A stretch of DNA of 64,000 nucleotides from Pseudomonas sp. PDM15 (lineage in GTDB: Bacteria; Pseudomonadota; Gammaproteobacteria; Pseudomonadales; Pseudomonadaceae), in the NCBI RefSeq assembly GCF_014851565.1, contig NZ_JACVAA010000002.1, forward strand, positions 620,001-684,000, read 5' to 3'. Below are positions 17,420 through 26,429 of this stretch, piece after piece. Each line of letters begins with the position of its first letter. The stretch's first letter is position 1. Made by a program: the position numbers and the translations under genes. The notes below the pieces were generated by a model. It saw only the letters and a list, made by a program, of their open reading frames with translations. It did no database searches and had not been told where the DNA came from.

Positions 17420-17815
17420 CTATTGCGGCAGCTTGGCGATCACCTTGATCTCGAAGTCGAAACCGGACAGCCAGGTCACGCCGATGGCGGTGACCGTCGG
17501 GTAGGGCGCTTCGCCCCAGTACTCGGCGGCTACCTCCCAGATGGTCTCGAATTTCGAGTCGGGATCGACCATGAAGATGGTCGTGTCGACCACGTCATCG
17601 AAACTGCTGCCGGCCTCGGCCAGGATCGCATTGAGATTGGCAAAGGCCAGGCGCACTTGGGCGGCGAGGTCCGGTTCGGCCGAGCCATCCTTGCGGCTGC
17701 CCACCTGTCCGGAGACGAACAGGAAACCATTGGAGCGAATCGCCGGCGAGTAGCGGTGAAGCTCGTACAGGGCGTGGCGGTCTGGCGGGAATACGACATC
17801 ACGTTTGCTGCTCAT
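17420..17815 (-). CDS. RidA family protein
   Basis: A 131-aa member of the YjgF/YER057c/UK114 family. Seen are SNGFLFVSGQVG, QVRLAFANLNAILAEAGSSFDDVV and YPTVTAIGV. The family hydrolyses reactive imines/enamines to ketones; the typical Arg-105-type residue in the last segment is not obvious, so this may be a non-RidA subgroup member. Start at 17815 with GGAGGT. Divergent from the LysR gene at 17956 with a dyad operator candidate between them. Confidence 0.88.
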   Translation of the reverse strand: MSSKRDVVFPPDRHALYELHRYSPAIRSNGFLFVSGQVGSRKDGSAEPDLAAQVRLAFANLNAILAEAGSSFDDVVDTTIFMVDPDSKFETIWEVAAEYWGEAPYPTVTAIGVTWLSGFDFEIKVIAKLPQ

Positions 17816-17913
17816 GGCATACCTCCAGTGGGGCCATCGCGGCCCGCTATTGACGATGGAGCCACTGTAGAAAGGCGGCCGGCCTGGATAAACGAGCAAC
17901 TCTGGTCATGACT

Positions 17914-17930
17914 GTTTGTAGAATCCAAAC
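17914..17930. promoter_or_regulatory. LysR-type dyad operator (T-N11-A)
   Basis: gtttg (17914-17918) and caaac (17926-17930) form a perfect inverted repeat with a 7-bp spacer and contain T-N11-A pairs, the classic LysR box. It lies between the divergent ridA-like gene and the LysR gene, 26 bp before the chosen LysR start. Confidence 0.65.
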
Positions 17931-17955
17931 TATCCAGACCCGAGTGAGACGTGAA

Positions 17956-18876
17956 ATGGACCGTTTCAACGCGATGCAGGCCTTTGCCCGAGTGGTGGAA
18001 ACTGGCAGCTTCACCAAGGCGGCCGCCACCCTGAACATGAGCAAGACCAGCGTGACCCAGCTGGTCCAGCAGCTGGAGGCCAGGCTGCGCGTGCGCCTGC
18101 TCAACCGCACGACACGCAAGGTCAACGTCACCGCCGATGGCGCGGTCTACTACGAGCGCGTCGTCCGTCTGCTGGCCGATCTGGACGACGCCGAGACCAG
18201 CCTGTCCAGCGCCACGATGGCACCGCGCGGGCGGCTCCGGGTGGACGTGCCCAGCCCGCTGGCGCGCATGCAGTTGATACCGGCCTTGCCCGGATTCTAT
18301 GCACGCTACCCGGAAATCCAGCTGACCATGGGCGTGAGCGATCGCATCGTCGATATCATCGGCGAGAACGTCGACTGCGTGGTGCGTGGCGGCGAGATCA
18401 CCGACCAGTCCCTGGTGGCGCGGCATGTGGGCGACCTGCAACTCGGTGTCTATGCCGCGCCGAGTTACCTGCAGCGCGCCGGACAGCCAGCGCACCCGCG
18501 CGAGCTGGAAGAGGGTCGCCACACCACCGTCGGCTATCTCTGGTTTCGCACCGGCAAGGCCCTGCCCATTGCGATGCAGCGCGGCGAGGAACGCATCGAG
18601 GCCCAGGGGCGCGCGCTGCTGACGGTCGACGATGGCAACGCGTATCTCGCCGCGGGTCTCGCCGGGCTGGGCATGCTCTGGTTGCCGCATTACATGGCCA
18701 AGCCGCACCTGGCCAGCGGCGAGTTGCTGCCGCTGTTCGAGGACTGGCGCATGGCACCGATGCCCATGTACCTGGCATTTCCGCCGAATCGCCATGTCAG
18801 CGCCAAGCTGCGCGTATTCATCGACTGGGTCATCGAATTGCTGGCCGAGCATGCGCCGATAACGGGGCGGGATTGA
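17956..18876 (+). CDS. LysR-type transcriptional regulator
   Basis: A 306-aa regulator: MDRFNAMQAFARVVETGSFT, LNMSKTSVTQLVQQLEARLR, LLNRTTRKVNVTADG, effector domain with ENVDCVVRGGEITDQS. I start at 17956 (Met of MDRFNAM), because the 16 residues upstream overlap the operator dyad and are not family-like. It probably controls the divergent RidA gene. A ProQ/FinO gene follows 105 bp downstream. Confidence 0.92.
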   Translation: MDRFNAMQAFARVVETGSFTKAAATLNMSKTSVTQLVQQLEARLRVRLLNRTTRKVNVTADGAVYYERVVRLLADLDDAETSLSSATMAPRGRLRVDVPSPLARMQLIPALPGFYARYPEIQLTMGVSDRIVDIIGENVDCVVRGGEITDQSLVARHVGDLQLGVYAAPSYLQRAGQPAHPRELEEGRHTTVGYLWFRTGKALPIAMQRGEERIEAQGRALLTVDDGNAYLAAGLAGLGMLWLPHYMAKPHLASGELLPLFEDWRMAPMPMYLAFPPNRHVSAKLRVFIDWVIELLAEHAPITGRD

Positions 18877-18981
18877 TGCGGCGATCACGTCACTGGTCGG
18901 TCGCCGCCTGATTAACCTGCTTCAAACGACGGCATGGGATAACCTTGCATCTCGAATCAACCATGAGCCGTGAATTGAACG

Positions 18982-19491
18982 ATGGGTTTTGAGCAACTAG
19001 CTGAGCTACGTGACCGCCTGCGGGCCGAAAAAGAGCAGGTGAAAACCGATAGCGCGAAACCGCGCAAGCGGAAGTCATCCCAGCCAACCAAGCCTCGCGA
19101 GCAGGATCCTGCAGTGGAAGCGATCTGGCGATTGCAGATGCACTTCCCGCTGGCCTTCCCGGTCAATCCGGCGCCCAAGGTGCCGCTCAAGGAGGGCATC
19201 CTCAAGGATGCCGAGCAACACCTGGAGCTGCTCGGCATCACCGCCGAACAGCTCAAGCTGGGCCTCGCCACCTGGTGCCGTGGCAGCCGCTACTGGACCA
19301 GCATGACGGAGAACGCGCCGCGTCTGGACCTGCAAGGCCAGGCAGTTGGCACGGTGACGGCGACTCAGGCGCAACATGCGAAGCAACAGGCCAAGCGCCA
19401 GCGCATGCAGGCACGGCGTAATCAGTCGAAGCCGAAAGAGCCTGCTCAGGCTCCCGCCGCCGACACCACGGCGGAACAGGCCGCGGACTAA
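18982..19491 (+). CDS. ProQ/FinO family RNA-binding protein
   Basis: A 169-aa basic protein. The centre (AIWRLQMHFPLAFPVNPAPK, PLKEGILKDAEQHL, WCRGSRYWTSM, GAPRxDLxG-like APRLDLQGQAVG) is the ProQ/FinO RNA-chaperone domain, which binds small RNAs and mRNA 3' ends. It is flanked by a Lys/Arg-rich N-terminal tail and a Gln/Lys/Ala-rich C-terminal tail, likely disordered RNA-contacting arms. It has no obvious operon partner. Confidence 0.9.
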   Translation: MGFEQLAELRDRLRAEKEQVKTDSAKPRKRKSSQPTKPREQDPAVEAIWRLQMHFPLAFPVNPAPKVPLKEGILKDAEQHLELLGITAEQLKLGLATWCRGSRYWTSMTENAPRLDLQGQAVGTVTATQAQHAKQQAKRQRMQARRNQSKPKEPAQAPAADTTAEQAAD

Positions 19492-19534
19492 CCACTCGCG
19501 CTTGACGTCGGGTCGCCTCACCAAACCCGTCACC

Positions 19535-19560
19535 GGCAAGCAGCGCGAATGCTGCTTGCC
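19535..19560. terminator. Hairpin between proQ-like and mscS-like genes
   Basis: A perfect 10-bp stem (ggcaagcagc / gctgcttgcc) with a 6-base loop, 43 bp after the ProQ/FinO stop. No T-tract; it may act as a bidirectional terminator between two convergent genes. Confidence 0.55.
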
Positions 19561-19708
19561 GTCGCTCCCATGGTGCGAGGGTGATGATGTGGCGACTCGA
19601 AGACCTGCTGGGCAATCCCTGCCGACCTGATTTCAGCGCCTCAGCGAGAAGAGCCGAGGGCGGCGCCGGCCACTCCCGCGTGGTCGGCGCGCTGGCTCGA
19701 ACCTGCCC

Positions 19709-21136
19709 TCAAGAGCGCTGCAGCCAGCTGAGGAATTTGCCCTTCTTGATCGTCACCGGCTTCTGCTCCAGCAGCGAGGCACTGGCCTGCTGACGGAAGC
19801 TTTGCAACTTGGCCAGCGCGCTGCCCACTTCGCTGCGTTGCTCCAGGCAGGCGTCCAGCGCTTCCTTGTCGAGGCTGTAGAGCACCCCCGAACTGAGCGC
19901 GGTGAAGCGCGCCTCGGACGGCGTGCCGAAGGTGACGCCCTGCTCACCCATGACCTCGCCCGGGCCCATGCGTCCGGCCTCGATCATGTCGCTGCCATTG
20001 GGCACGGCGGCCGATATGACACCGGTACCGATCAGCAGCAGCTGCTCGCTGACTTCGCCGACTTCCAGCACCACCTGGCCCTTGCTGAAGGTATGGGCCA
20101 CCAGCAGTTCGGCCAATCGATCCTTGTCCTCGGCATCCAGCGCACGGAAAATTTTCACGTCGTCGAGCAGGACACGCTGGCGGCTGCGCGGCACATCGAC
20201 ATGCTCGGTGCCGCGCAGAATGCCAGCGGCCTGCAGATGTCGGTGAGCGAGGTCGAACAGCTGATTGCGCACCTCGCTCGAGCTGCTGCCGGCGGCCACG
20301 AATGCACTCATCTCGTACTCCACCATGCTCAGGTCGGAGCTCTTGACCGACACCTTCGGCTTGGGCTTCTGCAGCAGCGCACTGACGCCTTGCAGGGCGC
20401 GATTGAGGGCGTCGAGCACCAGGACTGGTCGCACCTGCACCGGCACGCTGATGCTCAGTTTGACGTTATCGATATCGGTGGAGCGATTGAGGTTGAGAAC
20501 CTTGGTCTTGGCGGCCACCGAGTTGGGGATTACCACAGTGCTGCCCTGGCTGGTGCGCAGGTGCGTGGCGCGCCAGTCGATCTCGATCACCTTGCCTTCG
20601 ATGCCGTCGATCGATACCCAGTCATCCAGGCGATAGGGTTTGGTGGTGTTCAGCACGATGCCGGAGAACACGTCGCCCAGGGTGTTCTGCAGCGCCAGGC
20701 CGATGACGATGGCGACTACCCCGGAGGTGGCCAGCAGGCCCTTGACCGGCAGCTGCATGATGTAGGCCGCCGCCGCGACTATGGCCGCCAGGAAGATCAC
20801 CGCGCCCAGCACGTCCTGTAGCAGGCGACCGGTGTGGCCGCTGCGCGGCATCAGCAGCACGCCGAGCACCACGGTCAGGGTGCGCGCAAAGAGCAGCCAC
20901 CAGGCGATACCCAAGGCGGAGCCGAGCATGCTCAGCGCCGGCTCGCTCCACGGCGGCGGCTGCAGCGGGCTCATCCCGGCACTGATGATGGCCAGGCTGT
21001 AGGCAATGAAGATCCCCAGGCGCAGCAGCACCCGCAAGACCTTGGCCTCGGCCGGCAACAGGCGCCAGCACGCAAGGTCGGCGAGCAGCAGGACGACGCC
21101 GATGGTGAGTGGGTGTTGGGCGATCAGTGCAAACAT
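19709..21136 (-). CDS. MscS-type mechanosensitive channel with cyclic-nucleotide-binding domain
   Basis: A 475-aa membrane protein. The N-terminal ~150 residues hold four hydrophobic segments; the pore helix/beta region is AYIMQLPVKGLLATSGVVAI, ALQNTLGDVFSGI, then KPYRLDDWVSIDGIEGKV, the MscS signature. Residues ~330-455 form a CNB domain (GQVVLEVGEVSEQLLLIGTG, GEVMGEQGVTFG). The protein should sense membrane tension and perhaps cAMP/c-di-GMP-like ligands; whether the phosphate-binding cassette is functional cannot be judged (a GE....R-like Arg is not clear). Start at Met just before the first segment. Confidence 0.88.
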   Translation of the reverse strand: MFALIAQHPLTIGVVLLLADLACWRLLPAEAKVLRVLLRLGIFIAYSLAIISAGMSPLQPPPWSEPALSMLGSALGIAWWLLFARTLTVVLGVLLMPRSGHTGRLLQDVLGAVIFLAAIVAAAAYIMQLPVKGLLATSGVVAIVIGLALQNTLGDVFSGIVLNTTKPYRLDDWVSIDGIEGKVIEIDWRATHLRTSQGSTVVIPNSVAAKTKVLNLNRSTDIDNVKLSISVPVQVRPVLVLDALNRALQGVSALLQKPKPKVSVKSSDLSMVEYEMSAFVAAGSSSSEVRNQLFDLAHRHLQAAGILRGTEHVDVPRSRQRVLLDDVKIFRALDAEDKDRLAELLVAHTFSKGQVVLEVGEVSEQLLLIGTGVISAAVPNGSDMIEAGRMGPGEVMGEQGVTFGTPSEARFTALSSGVLYSLDKEALDACLEQRSEVGSALAKLQSFRQQASASLLEQKPVTIKKGKFLSWLQRS

Positions 21137-21416
21137 GGAGGGTTCCACTGCAGGAAAAGGAACAGACACCAAGCATGACTGGATTGCCGGCAAAGATGAA
21201 TGGACCGCGACCACATCTTCGACGCCAACCGCGGCCGAACCTGCCATCCAGGAGCTGGCTTGCCGACTGCCGTGGAGGACTGCCGCAGGCGAAGTGCTGC
21301 GGAGCAAAATCACGGCGCACCGACATGCAGCTGACAGCCATCCGCCCTGGCCATTAGGCTACGGCCAGGCGCTGCAGCGATGGCGGCCCAATCCACTCGG
21401 CAAACTGGCGGTGAGC

Positions 21417-22328
21417 GTGGACAGGTTTCAGGAAATGAAAGTGCTGCTGGCCGTGACGGAAGCGCAGAGCTTTGCCGGCGGCGCCAAGCTGCTGGGCATG
21501 TCGCCGCCGAGCGTGACCCGGGCGATTGCGGCGCTGGAAAACCGCCTCGGCACCCTGCTGCTGGCACGCAGCACGCGCAGCCTGCGCCTGACCGAGGCCG
21601 GCCGGCGCTATGTGGAAGACTGCCGGCGCATTCTGCTGGAACTGGAGGAAGCCGAAGAACTCGCTGCCGGCGCCAGCGTGCGGGTGCGCGGTACTCTGAC
21701 CGTTACCGCGCCGGTGATGTTCGGCGAGCTGCATGTCATCCCGCTGATCAGCGATTTTCTCGCCGCGCACGCGGAGCTGAACATCAACGCGCTGCTGGTG
21801 GATCGCCCGGTCAACATGGCCGAGGAAGGCGTGGATGTGGCCATCCGCATTGGTCGCCTGCCGGAGGGTGACTACCATGCGCTGAAGGTGGGCGAAGTGC
21901 GTTCGGTGATCTGCGCATCGCCCAGTTACCTGGACCAGGTGGCCAGACCGCAAACCCCGGACGACCTGTTGACCGCGCAGATCATCATGACTTCCGCCAG
22001 CGCCGCGATGACCCAGTGGCAACTGATGGGCCCCACCGGCCTGATCACCCTGCCCCTGAAACCACGCCTGACCGTCAGCTCCAACCAGGCGGCGATCCTT
22101 GCCGCGAGCCTGGGCGGCGGCTTCGCCCGCGTGCTCTCGTACCAGGCCGCCGAAGCCCTGGGCAAAGGTGAACTGGAACTGGTACTGGAAGACTTCGCCC
22201 CCCCACCGCTGCCGATTCATGTGGTCTACCTCGGCTCGCGGCCATCGGCCAAGGTGCGCAGCTTCGTCGATTACTGCGTGGCGCGTTTCCAACAGAACCC
22301 TGCGCTGAACGCCGCCACGGCCCCATGA
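21417..22328 (+). CDS. LysR-type transcriptional regulator (first of an overlapping pair)
   Basis: A 303-aa regulator: DRFQEMKVLLAVTEAQSFAG, MSPPSVTRAIAALENRLGTL, ARSTRSLRLTEAG, effector domain with EGVDVAIRIGRLPEGD. The start is uncertain: GTG at 21417 (or 21411) gives the standard family N-terminus and has GGTGAG upstream. The frame remains open leftwards to 21006, over the divergent mscS-like gene, which I regard as non-coding. Its stop overlaps the next LysR start in ATGA. Confidence 0.88.
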   Translation: MDRFQEMKVLLAVTEAQSFAGGAKLLGMSPPSVTRAIAALENRLGTLLLARSTRSLRLTEAGRRYVEDCRRILLELEEAEELAAGASVRVRGTLTVTAPVMFGELHVIPLISDFLAAHAELNINALLVDRPVNMAEEGVDVAIRIGRLPEGDYHALKVGEVRSVICASPSYLDQVARPQTPDDLLTAQIIMTSASAAMTQWQLMGPTGLITLPLKPRLTVSSNQAAILAASLGGGFARVLSYQAAEALGKGELELVLEDFAPPPLPIHVVYLGSRPSAKVRSFVDYCVARFQQNPALNAATAP

Positions 22329-23230
22329 ACCGCTTTCGTGAAATGCAGGTGTTTCTCGCCGTGGCCGAGGCTGGCAGCCTGGCCGCGGCCGCGCGGGCCG
22401 TGGGCTTATCCATCGCCACCGTCATGCGCACCCTCGCCACGCTGGAGGCACGCCTGAATGCCCCCCTGCTACTGCGCGGCGCACGCGGCACGGGACTGAG
22501 CCCGGCCGGCATGCGGTTCGCCGCCAGCTGCCGGCAGATACTCGCGGGCGTGGAACAGGCCGAATGCTCCGCGATTGGCCAGCATGCGCATCCTGCCGGG
22601 CAGCTGACGCTCTCGGCACCGCTGCTGATGAGCCATCAGGTGCTCACCCCTGTGGTGCTGGACTATCTGGCGGCGTATCCCGAGGTCAGCATCGTCACCG
22701 AAACCCGCGAAGACCTGCCGCGCCTGGTGGAGGATGGCATCGATGTGGCACTGGTGGTGGGCCACCTGCCTGACTCCAGCGGCTTTGCCATTGCCGTCGG
22801 CGCCGTAGCGCCTATCGTCTGCGCGGCGCCGGCCTATCTGCAGCAGTGGGGCCGGCCGCTGAGCCCGGACGATCTCGCTGCCCACCAGACCATCGTCACC
22901 AGCAGCACCGGCCATGTGGCCGAGTGGCGTTTTCGCGGTGAGCACGGCGTGCGCCTGGTGCGCCCTGCTCCGCGCCTGAACTGCACCACCCAGCAGGCGG
23001 CGATCCGCGCGGCGGTCAGCGGCCTGGGCCTGGTGCGCTGCATGAGCCACGAGGCCCACCGGGAGCTGCAGAGTGGCCTGCTGGTGCCGGTACTGAGCGA
23101 CTTCGCCTTGCCCAGCCTGCCCGCTCACCTGATCTACCGGGAAGGCCGCCGAGCGGCGGCGCGCACGCGTACCTTCATCGACTTCAGCGTGCCGCTGCTG
23201 CGCGCCCATCCCGCCCTGCGCGGAGCCTGA
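22325..23230 (+). CDS. LysR-type transcriptional regulator (second of an overlapping pair)
   Basis: A 301-aa regulator: MNRFREMQVFLAVAEAGSLAA, LSIATVMRTLATLEARLN, LSPAGMRFAASC, effector domain with EDGIDVALVVGHLPDSS. It overlaps the previous LysR gene by 4 bp (ATGA), so the two are translationally coupled. The two proteins align along their whole length in motif order, suggesting an old tandem duplication. A GST gene follows after 169 bp. Confidence 0.92.
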   Translation: MNRFREMQVFLAVAEAGSLAAAARAVGLSIATVMRTLATLEARLNAPLLLRGARGTGLSPAGMRFAASCRQILAGVEQAECSAIGQHAHPAGQLTLSAPLLMSHQVLTPVVLDYLAAYPEVSIVTETREDLPRLVEDGIDVALVVGHLPDSSGFAIAVGAVAPIVCAAPAYLQQWGRPLSPDDLAAHQTIVTSSTGHVAEWRFRGEHGVRLVRPAPRLNCTTQQAAIRAAVSGLGLVRCMSHEAHRELQSGLLVPVLSDFALPSLPAHLIYREGRRAAARTRTFIDFSVPLLRAHPALRGA

Positions 23231-23399
23231 AGCCCCGCCTCAGCGAAGCTGCTGCGCCTGCACAATTTCATAAATCGCAATTATCGATTGCGTTTTATGG
23301 TGATTCCGCCATCGAGTGCATTGACTCAATCTACAGCCATCGACGCGAACCCACCCCCCACGCTTCGGTTTCGATCACTCTCACGCAAGGAATCACGCC

Positions 23400-24029
23400 A
23401 TGTCCCGCACCCCGATCAAGCTCTACCACTTCCCGCTGTCCGGCCACGCTCACCGCGTCCAACTGATGCTGTCGCTGCTGCAACTGCCCACCGAGCTCGT
23501 CTTCGTCGACCTGGCCAAGGGCGAGCACAAGCAGGAGCGTTTCCTGGCCATCAACGCCTTCGGCCAGGTGCCCGTGATCGACGACAACGGCGTGATCCTC
23601 AGCGACTCCAACGCCATCCTGGTGTACCTGGCCAAGCAGTACGGCGCAGGCCGCTGGCTGTCCGAAGAGCCGGCTGCCGCAGCCCAGGTGCAGCGCTGGT
23701 TGTCGGTAGCTGCCGGGCAGCTCGCCTTTGGCCCGGCAGCGGCCCGCTTGATCACCGTGTTCGGCGCCAAGTTCAATGCCGAAGAAGTGATCAACCGCGC
23801 CCATGCCCTGCTCACCCTGATGGAAGGCGAACTCGATGCCGCGCCCTTCCTGACCGGCTCGACGCCGACCATCGCCGATGTCGCCAACTACAGTTACATC
23901 GCCCATGCCCCGGAAGGAAACGTGTCGCTGGAGGCCTACCCGAACGTGCGGGCCTGGCTGCAGCGCATCGAAGCACTGCCCGGTTTCGTGGCCATGCCGC
24001 GCACCGCTGCGGGTCTGCAAGCCAACTGA
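23400..24029 (+). CDS. Glutathione S-transferase
   Basis: A 209-aa GST: thioredoxin-like N-terminal domain with [17 protein letters not shown], the cis-Pro [10 protein letters not shown] and the glutathione-binding [14 protein letters not shown]; helical C-terminal domain with [15 protein letters not shown] (the N-capping box). It conjugates or reduces electrophiles with glutathione. AAGGAA precedes the ATG. It starts a four-gene same-strand set with the fusion flavoprotein, a small hypothetical gene and a DUF1348 gene. Confidence 0.93.
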   Translation: MSRTPIKLYHFPLSGHAHRVQLMLSLLQLPTELVFVDLAKGEHKQERFLAINAFGQVPVIDDNGVILSDSNAILVYLAKQYGAGRWLSEEPAAAAQVQRWLSVAAGQLAFGPAAARLITVFGAKFNAEEVINRAHALLTLMEGELDAAPFLTGSTPTIADVANYSYIAHAPEGNVSLEAYPNVRAWLQRIEALPGFVAMPRTAAGLQAN

Positions 24030-24079
24030 GTGTCGACCAGGCTGCCGGGTTTCCCGGCAGCCCTCTCAAGGAGCGCGTT

Positions 24080-26134
24080 ATGGACCATCTACCCAAGCAC
24101 CGCAAATCGCCCTGGCATGCCGGCGAACGCCAGCTGCAGGAAGCCGTGCACGCCACCGAGCGCATGGAAGTGATCGGGCAGAAGGTCATCCGCGACTACA
24201 TGCCCGACCAGCACCGCGAGTTCTACCACCAGCTGCCGTTCATGGTGGTCGGCGCGGTAGATGCAGACGGCCGCCCCTGGGCCACCCTGCTCGAAGGGCC
24301 GGAAGGCTTCGTCACCTCAGCCGACCCGCAGCACCTGTTCCTTGCCACTCAGCCCGACTCGCAAGACCCGGCAGCCGCCGGACTGCAGGCAGGCAACTCT
24401 ATCGGCATGCTCGGCATCGAGCTGCATACCCGCCGGCGCAACCGCATCAACGGCGTGATCCAGCAGGCTTCGGCCGCCGGCTTCGCGGTGGAGGTCGAGC
24501 ATTCCTACGGCAACTGCCCCAAGTACATCCAGGAACGCTCCTACACCCGCGTCACCGTGCCGACAGGTGGCAAGCCGCCGCGCCAGGACTTCGCCGGCCT
24601 GGACGCCTACAGCAGCGAGCTGATCCGCGCCGCCGACACTTTCTTCATCGCCAGCTACATCGAGCATGACGACCACAGCCGTTCGGTGGACGTCTCCCAT
24701 CGCGGCGGCCGCGCCGGTTTTGTCAGGGTCGAGGGCAACCGCCTGACCATTCCCGACTACGCCGGCAACCTGTTCTTCAACACCCTGGGCAACCTGCAGG
24801 CCAACCCCATCGCCGGCCTGCTGTTCGTCGACTTCGCCAGTGGCGACATGCTGCAAGTCAGCGGGCGCACCGAGCTGCTGCTCGACAGCCCGCTGACCAA
24901 GTCCTTCGAGGGCGCCGAGCGGCTGTGGACGGTCGAGGTTGAGCACGTGGTGCTGCGCCCGGCCGCCTTGGGCATCCGCTGGCAGTTCCACGACTACGCG
25001 CCGACCAGCCTGGCCACCGGCACCTGGGCGGAGACCGAGGAGCGCGTGCGCCAGTACGAGCAACGCCGGCAGTGGCAGCAATGGCGCGTGGCGCGGGTGC
25101 AGCAGGAGAGCAGCGACATCCGCTCGCTGTTCCTCGTCCCGCAGGACAACGCCAACGTGCCCTTCGCCGCCGGCCAGCACCTGCCGATGCGCCTGCAGGC
25201 CGGCGACGAGGCCCTGGTCAGGACCTACAGCGTCTCCAGCGCACCGTCCGACGGCCACATCCGCATCAGCGTGAAACTGCAGGGCAAGGCCTCGCGCCAC
25301 CTGCACGAAAACGTCCAGGTCGGCGATCTGCTGGAAGTACGCGCACCGCTGGGTAGCTTCACCCTGGTCGATGAAACCGATCGGCCGGTGGTGCTGATCG
25401 GCGCCGGCGTCGGCATCACCCCGATGGTGTCCATGGCCCGCGAGCTGGTGGCGCAGAACCGCCAGCACCAGCGCGAGCGGCACATCCATCTGTTCCACAG
25501 TGCCCGCAGCCTGGCCGACCTGCCCTTCCGCGAGGAGCTGACGGCGCTGCAACAGCGGGCGTCCGGCCTGCTGCATATCCACCGCGCGCTGAGCAGCCCA
25601 GACACAGATGCACAGCTCGAACGCGACTACCAACTGGCTGGCCGCCTGAGCTTCGCCCAGGTCAAGGCACGCCTGCCGCTGGACGACTACGACTTCTACC
25701 TGTGCGGCCCCAGCGGTTTCCTGCAGGACATGTACGACGGCCTGCGCGGCCTCAACATTCCCGACCAGCGCATCCACGCCGAGGCCTTCGGCCCGTCCGC
25801 CCTGCGCCGTTCGCAGAGCGAGCAGCCGCCGAGCCTGGAGCAGCCACCGGCGGCCACGGTGCCGGTGCCGGTGTACTTCTCCGCCTCGGCCGCCGAGGCG
25901 CGCTGGAAGCCCGACAGCGGCAGCCTGCTGGAGTTGGCCGAAAGCCGGGGCCTGAGTCCCGAATTCAGCTGCCGCGGCGGCTCCTGCGGCACCTGCGCCG
26001 CCCGGCTGGTCAGCGGCGCCGTGCACTACCCCAATCCGCCAGCGCAGTTGCCGGACGGCGACAACGTGCTGATCTGCTGCGCCGTGCCGGCGCATACCGA
26101 AGGCAACACCCAACCCCTGGTGCTGGATATCTGA
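24080..26134 (+). CDS. PNPOx-like / flavodoxin reductase / 2Fe-2S ferredoxin fusion protein
   Basis: A 684-aa three-part redox protein. Residues ~1-330 are a pyridoxamine-phosphate-oxidase-like flavin barrel (LPFMVVGAVDADGRPWAT, GRAGFVRVEG). Residues ~340-580 are a ferredoxin-NADP reductase module with RTYSVSSAP (FAD) and VLIGAGVGITPMVSM (NAD(P)). The C-terminus is a plant-type 2Fe-2S domain with CRGGSCGTCAA and a last Cys at CCAVP, four ligands present. It should pass electrons from NAD(P)H through FAD to the iron-sulfur centre and possibly to the N-terminal flavin. Start at 24080 with AAGGAG; the upstream open frame is a GST shadow. Likely co-transcribed with GST. Confidence 0.92.
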   Translation: MDHLPKHRKSPWHAGERQLQEAVHATERMEVIGQKVIRDYMPDQHREFYHQLPFMVVGAVDADGRPWATLLEGPEGFVTSADPQHLFLATQPDSQDPAAAGLQAGNSIGMLGIELHTRRRNRINGVIQQASAAGFAVEVEHSYGNCPKYIQERSYTRVTVPTGGKPPRQDFAGLDAYSSELIRAADTFFIASYIEHDDHSRSVDVSHRGGRAGFVRVEGNRLTIPDYAGNLFFNTLGNLQANPIAGLLFVDFASGDMLQVSGRTELLLDSPLTKSFEGAERLWTVEVEHVVLRPAALGIRWQFHDYAPTSLATGTWAETEERVRQYEQRRQWQQWRVARVQQESSDIRSLFLVPQDNANVPFAAGQHLPMRLQAGDEALVRTYSVSSAPSDGHIRISVKLQGKASRHLHENVQVGDLLEVRAPLGSFTLVDETDRPVVLIGAGVGITPMVSMARELVAQNRQHQRERHIHLFHSARSLADLPFREELTALQQRASGLLHIHRALSSPDTDAQLERDYQLAGRLSFAQVKARLPLDDYDFYLCGPSGFLQDMYDGLRGLNIPDQRIHAEAFGPSALRRSQSEQPPSLEQPPAATVPVPVYFSASAAEARWKPDSGSLLELAESRGLSPEFSCRGGSCGTCAARLVSGAVHYPNPPAQLPDGDNVLICCAVPAHTEGNTQPLVLDI

Positions 26135-26149
26135 CGAGGAGACCGCGAG

Positions 26150-26389
26150 ATGAACAGAAGCGATCTGCAAAACTGGGATATGCAGCCACCCGTGCAGTGG
26201 CCCGATACACCCACATCGTTCTCGGCAAACCGTGACGCCATGGAATGGGAGGCGAACCTGCTGCTGCCACAGATGGCCGCGGCACTCGAACATCCCTGCT
26301 CCGCCGCGTCGACCAATCGCCTGGTCAGCCTGTGGCGAGCACTGCGCACCGGCATTCGCCAGCCACAAGCCAGCGCCACGCATCACTGA
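26150..26389 (+). CDS. Small hypothetical protein in the GST operon
   Basis: A 79-aa protein without a recognised family, rich in Ala, Trp and Arg, no membrane segment. It begins 15 bp after the fusion flavoprotein with GAGGAGA as ribosome binding site and ends 40 bp before the DUF1348 gene, so position supports it as real. Confidence 0.55.
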   Translation: MNRSDLQNWDMQPPVQWPDTPTSFSANRDAMEWEANLLLPQMAAALEHPCSAASTNRLVSLWRALRTGIRQPQASATHH

Positions 26390-26429
26390 GCAACCCGCCC
26401 CCTTCACCTTCGCCAACAGGAGCAAGCCC

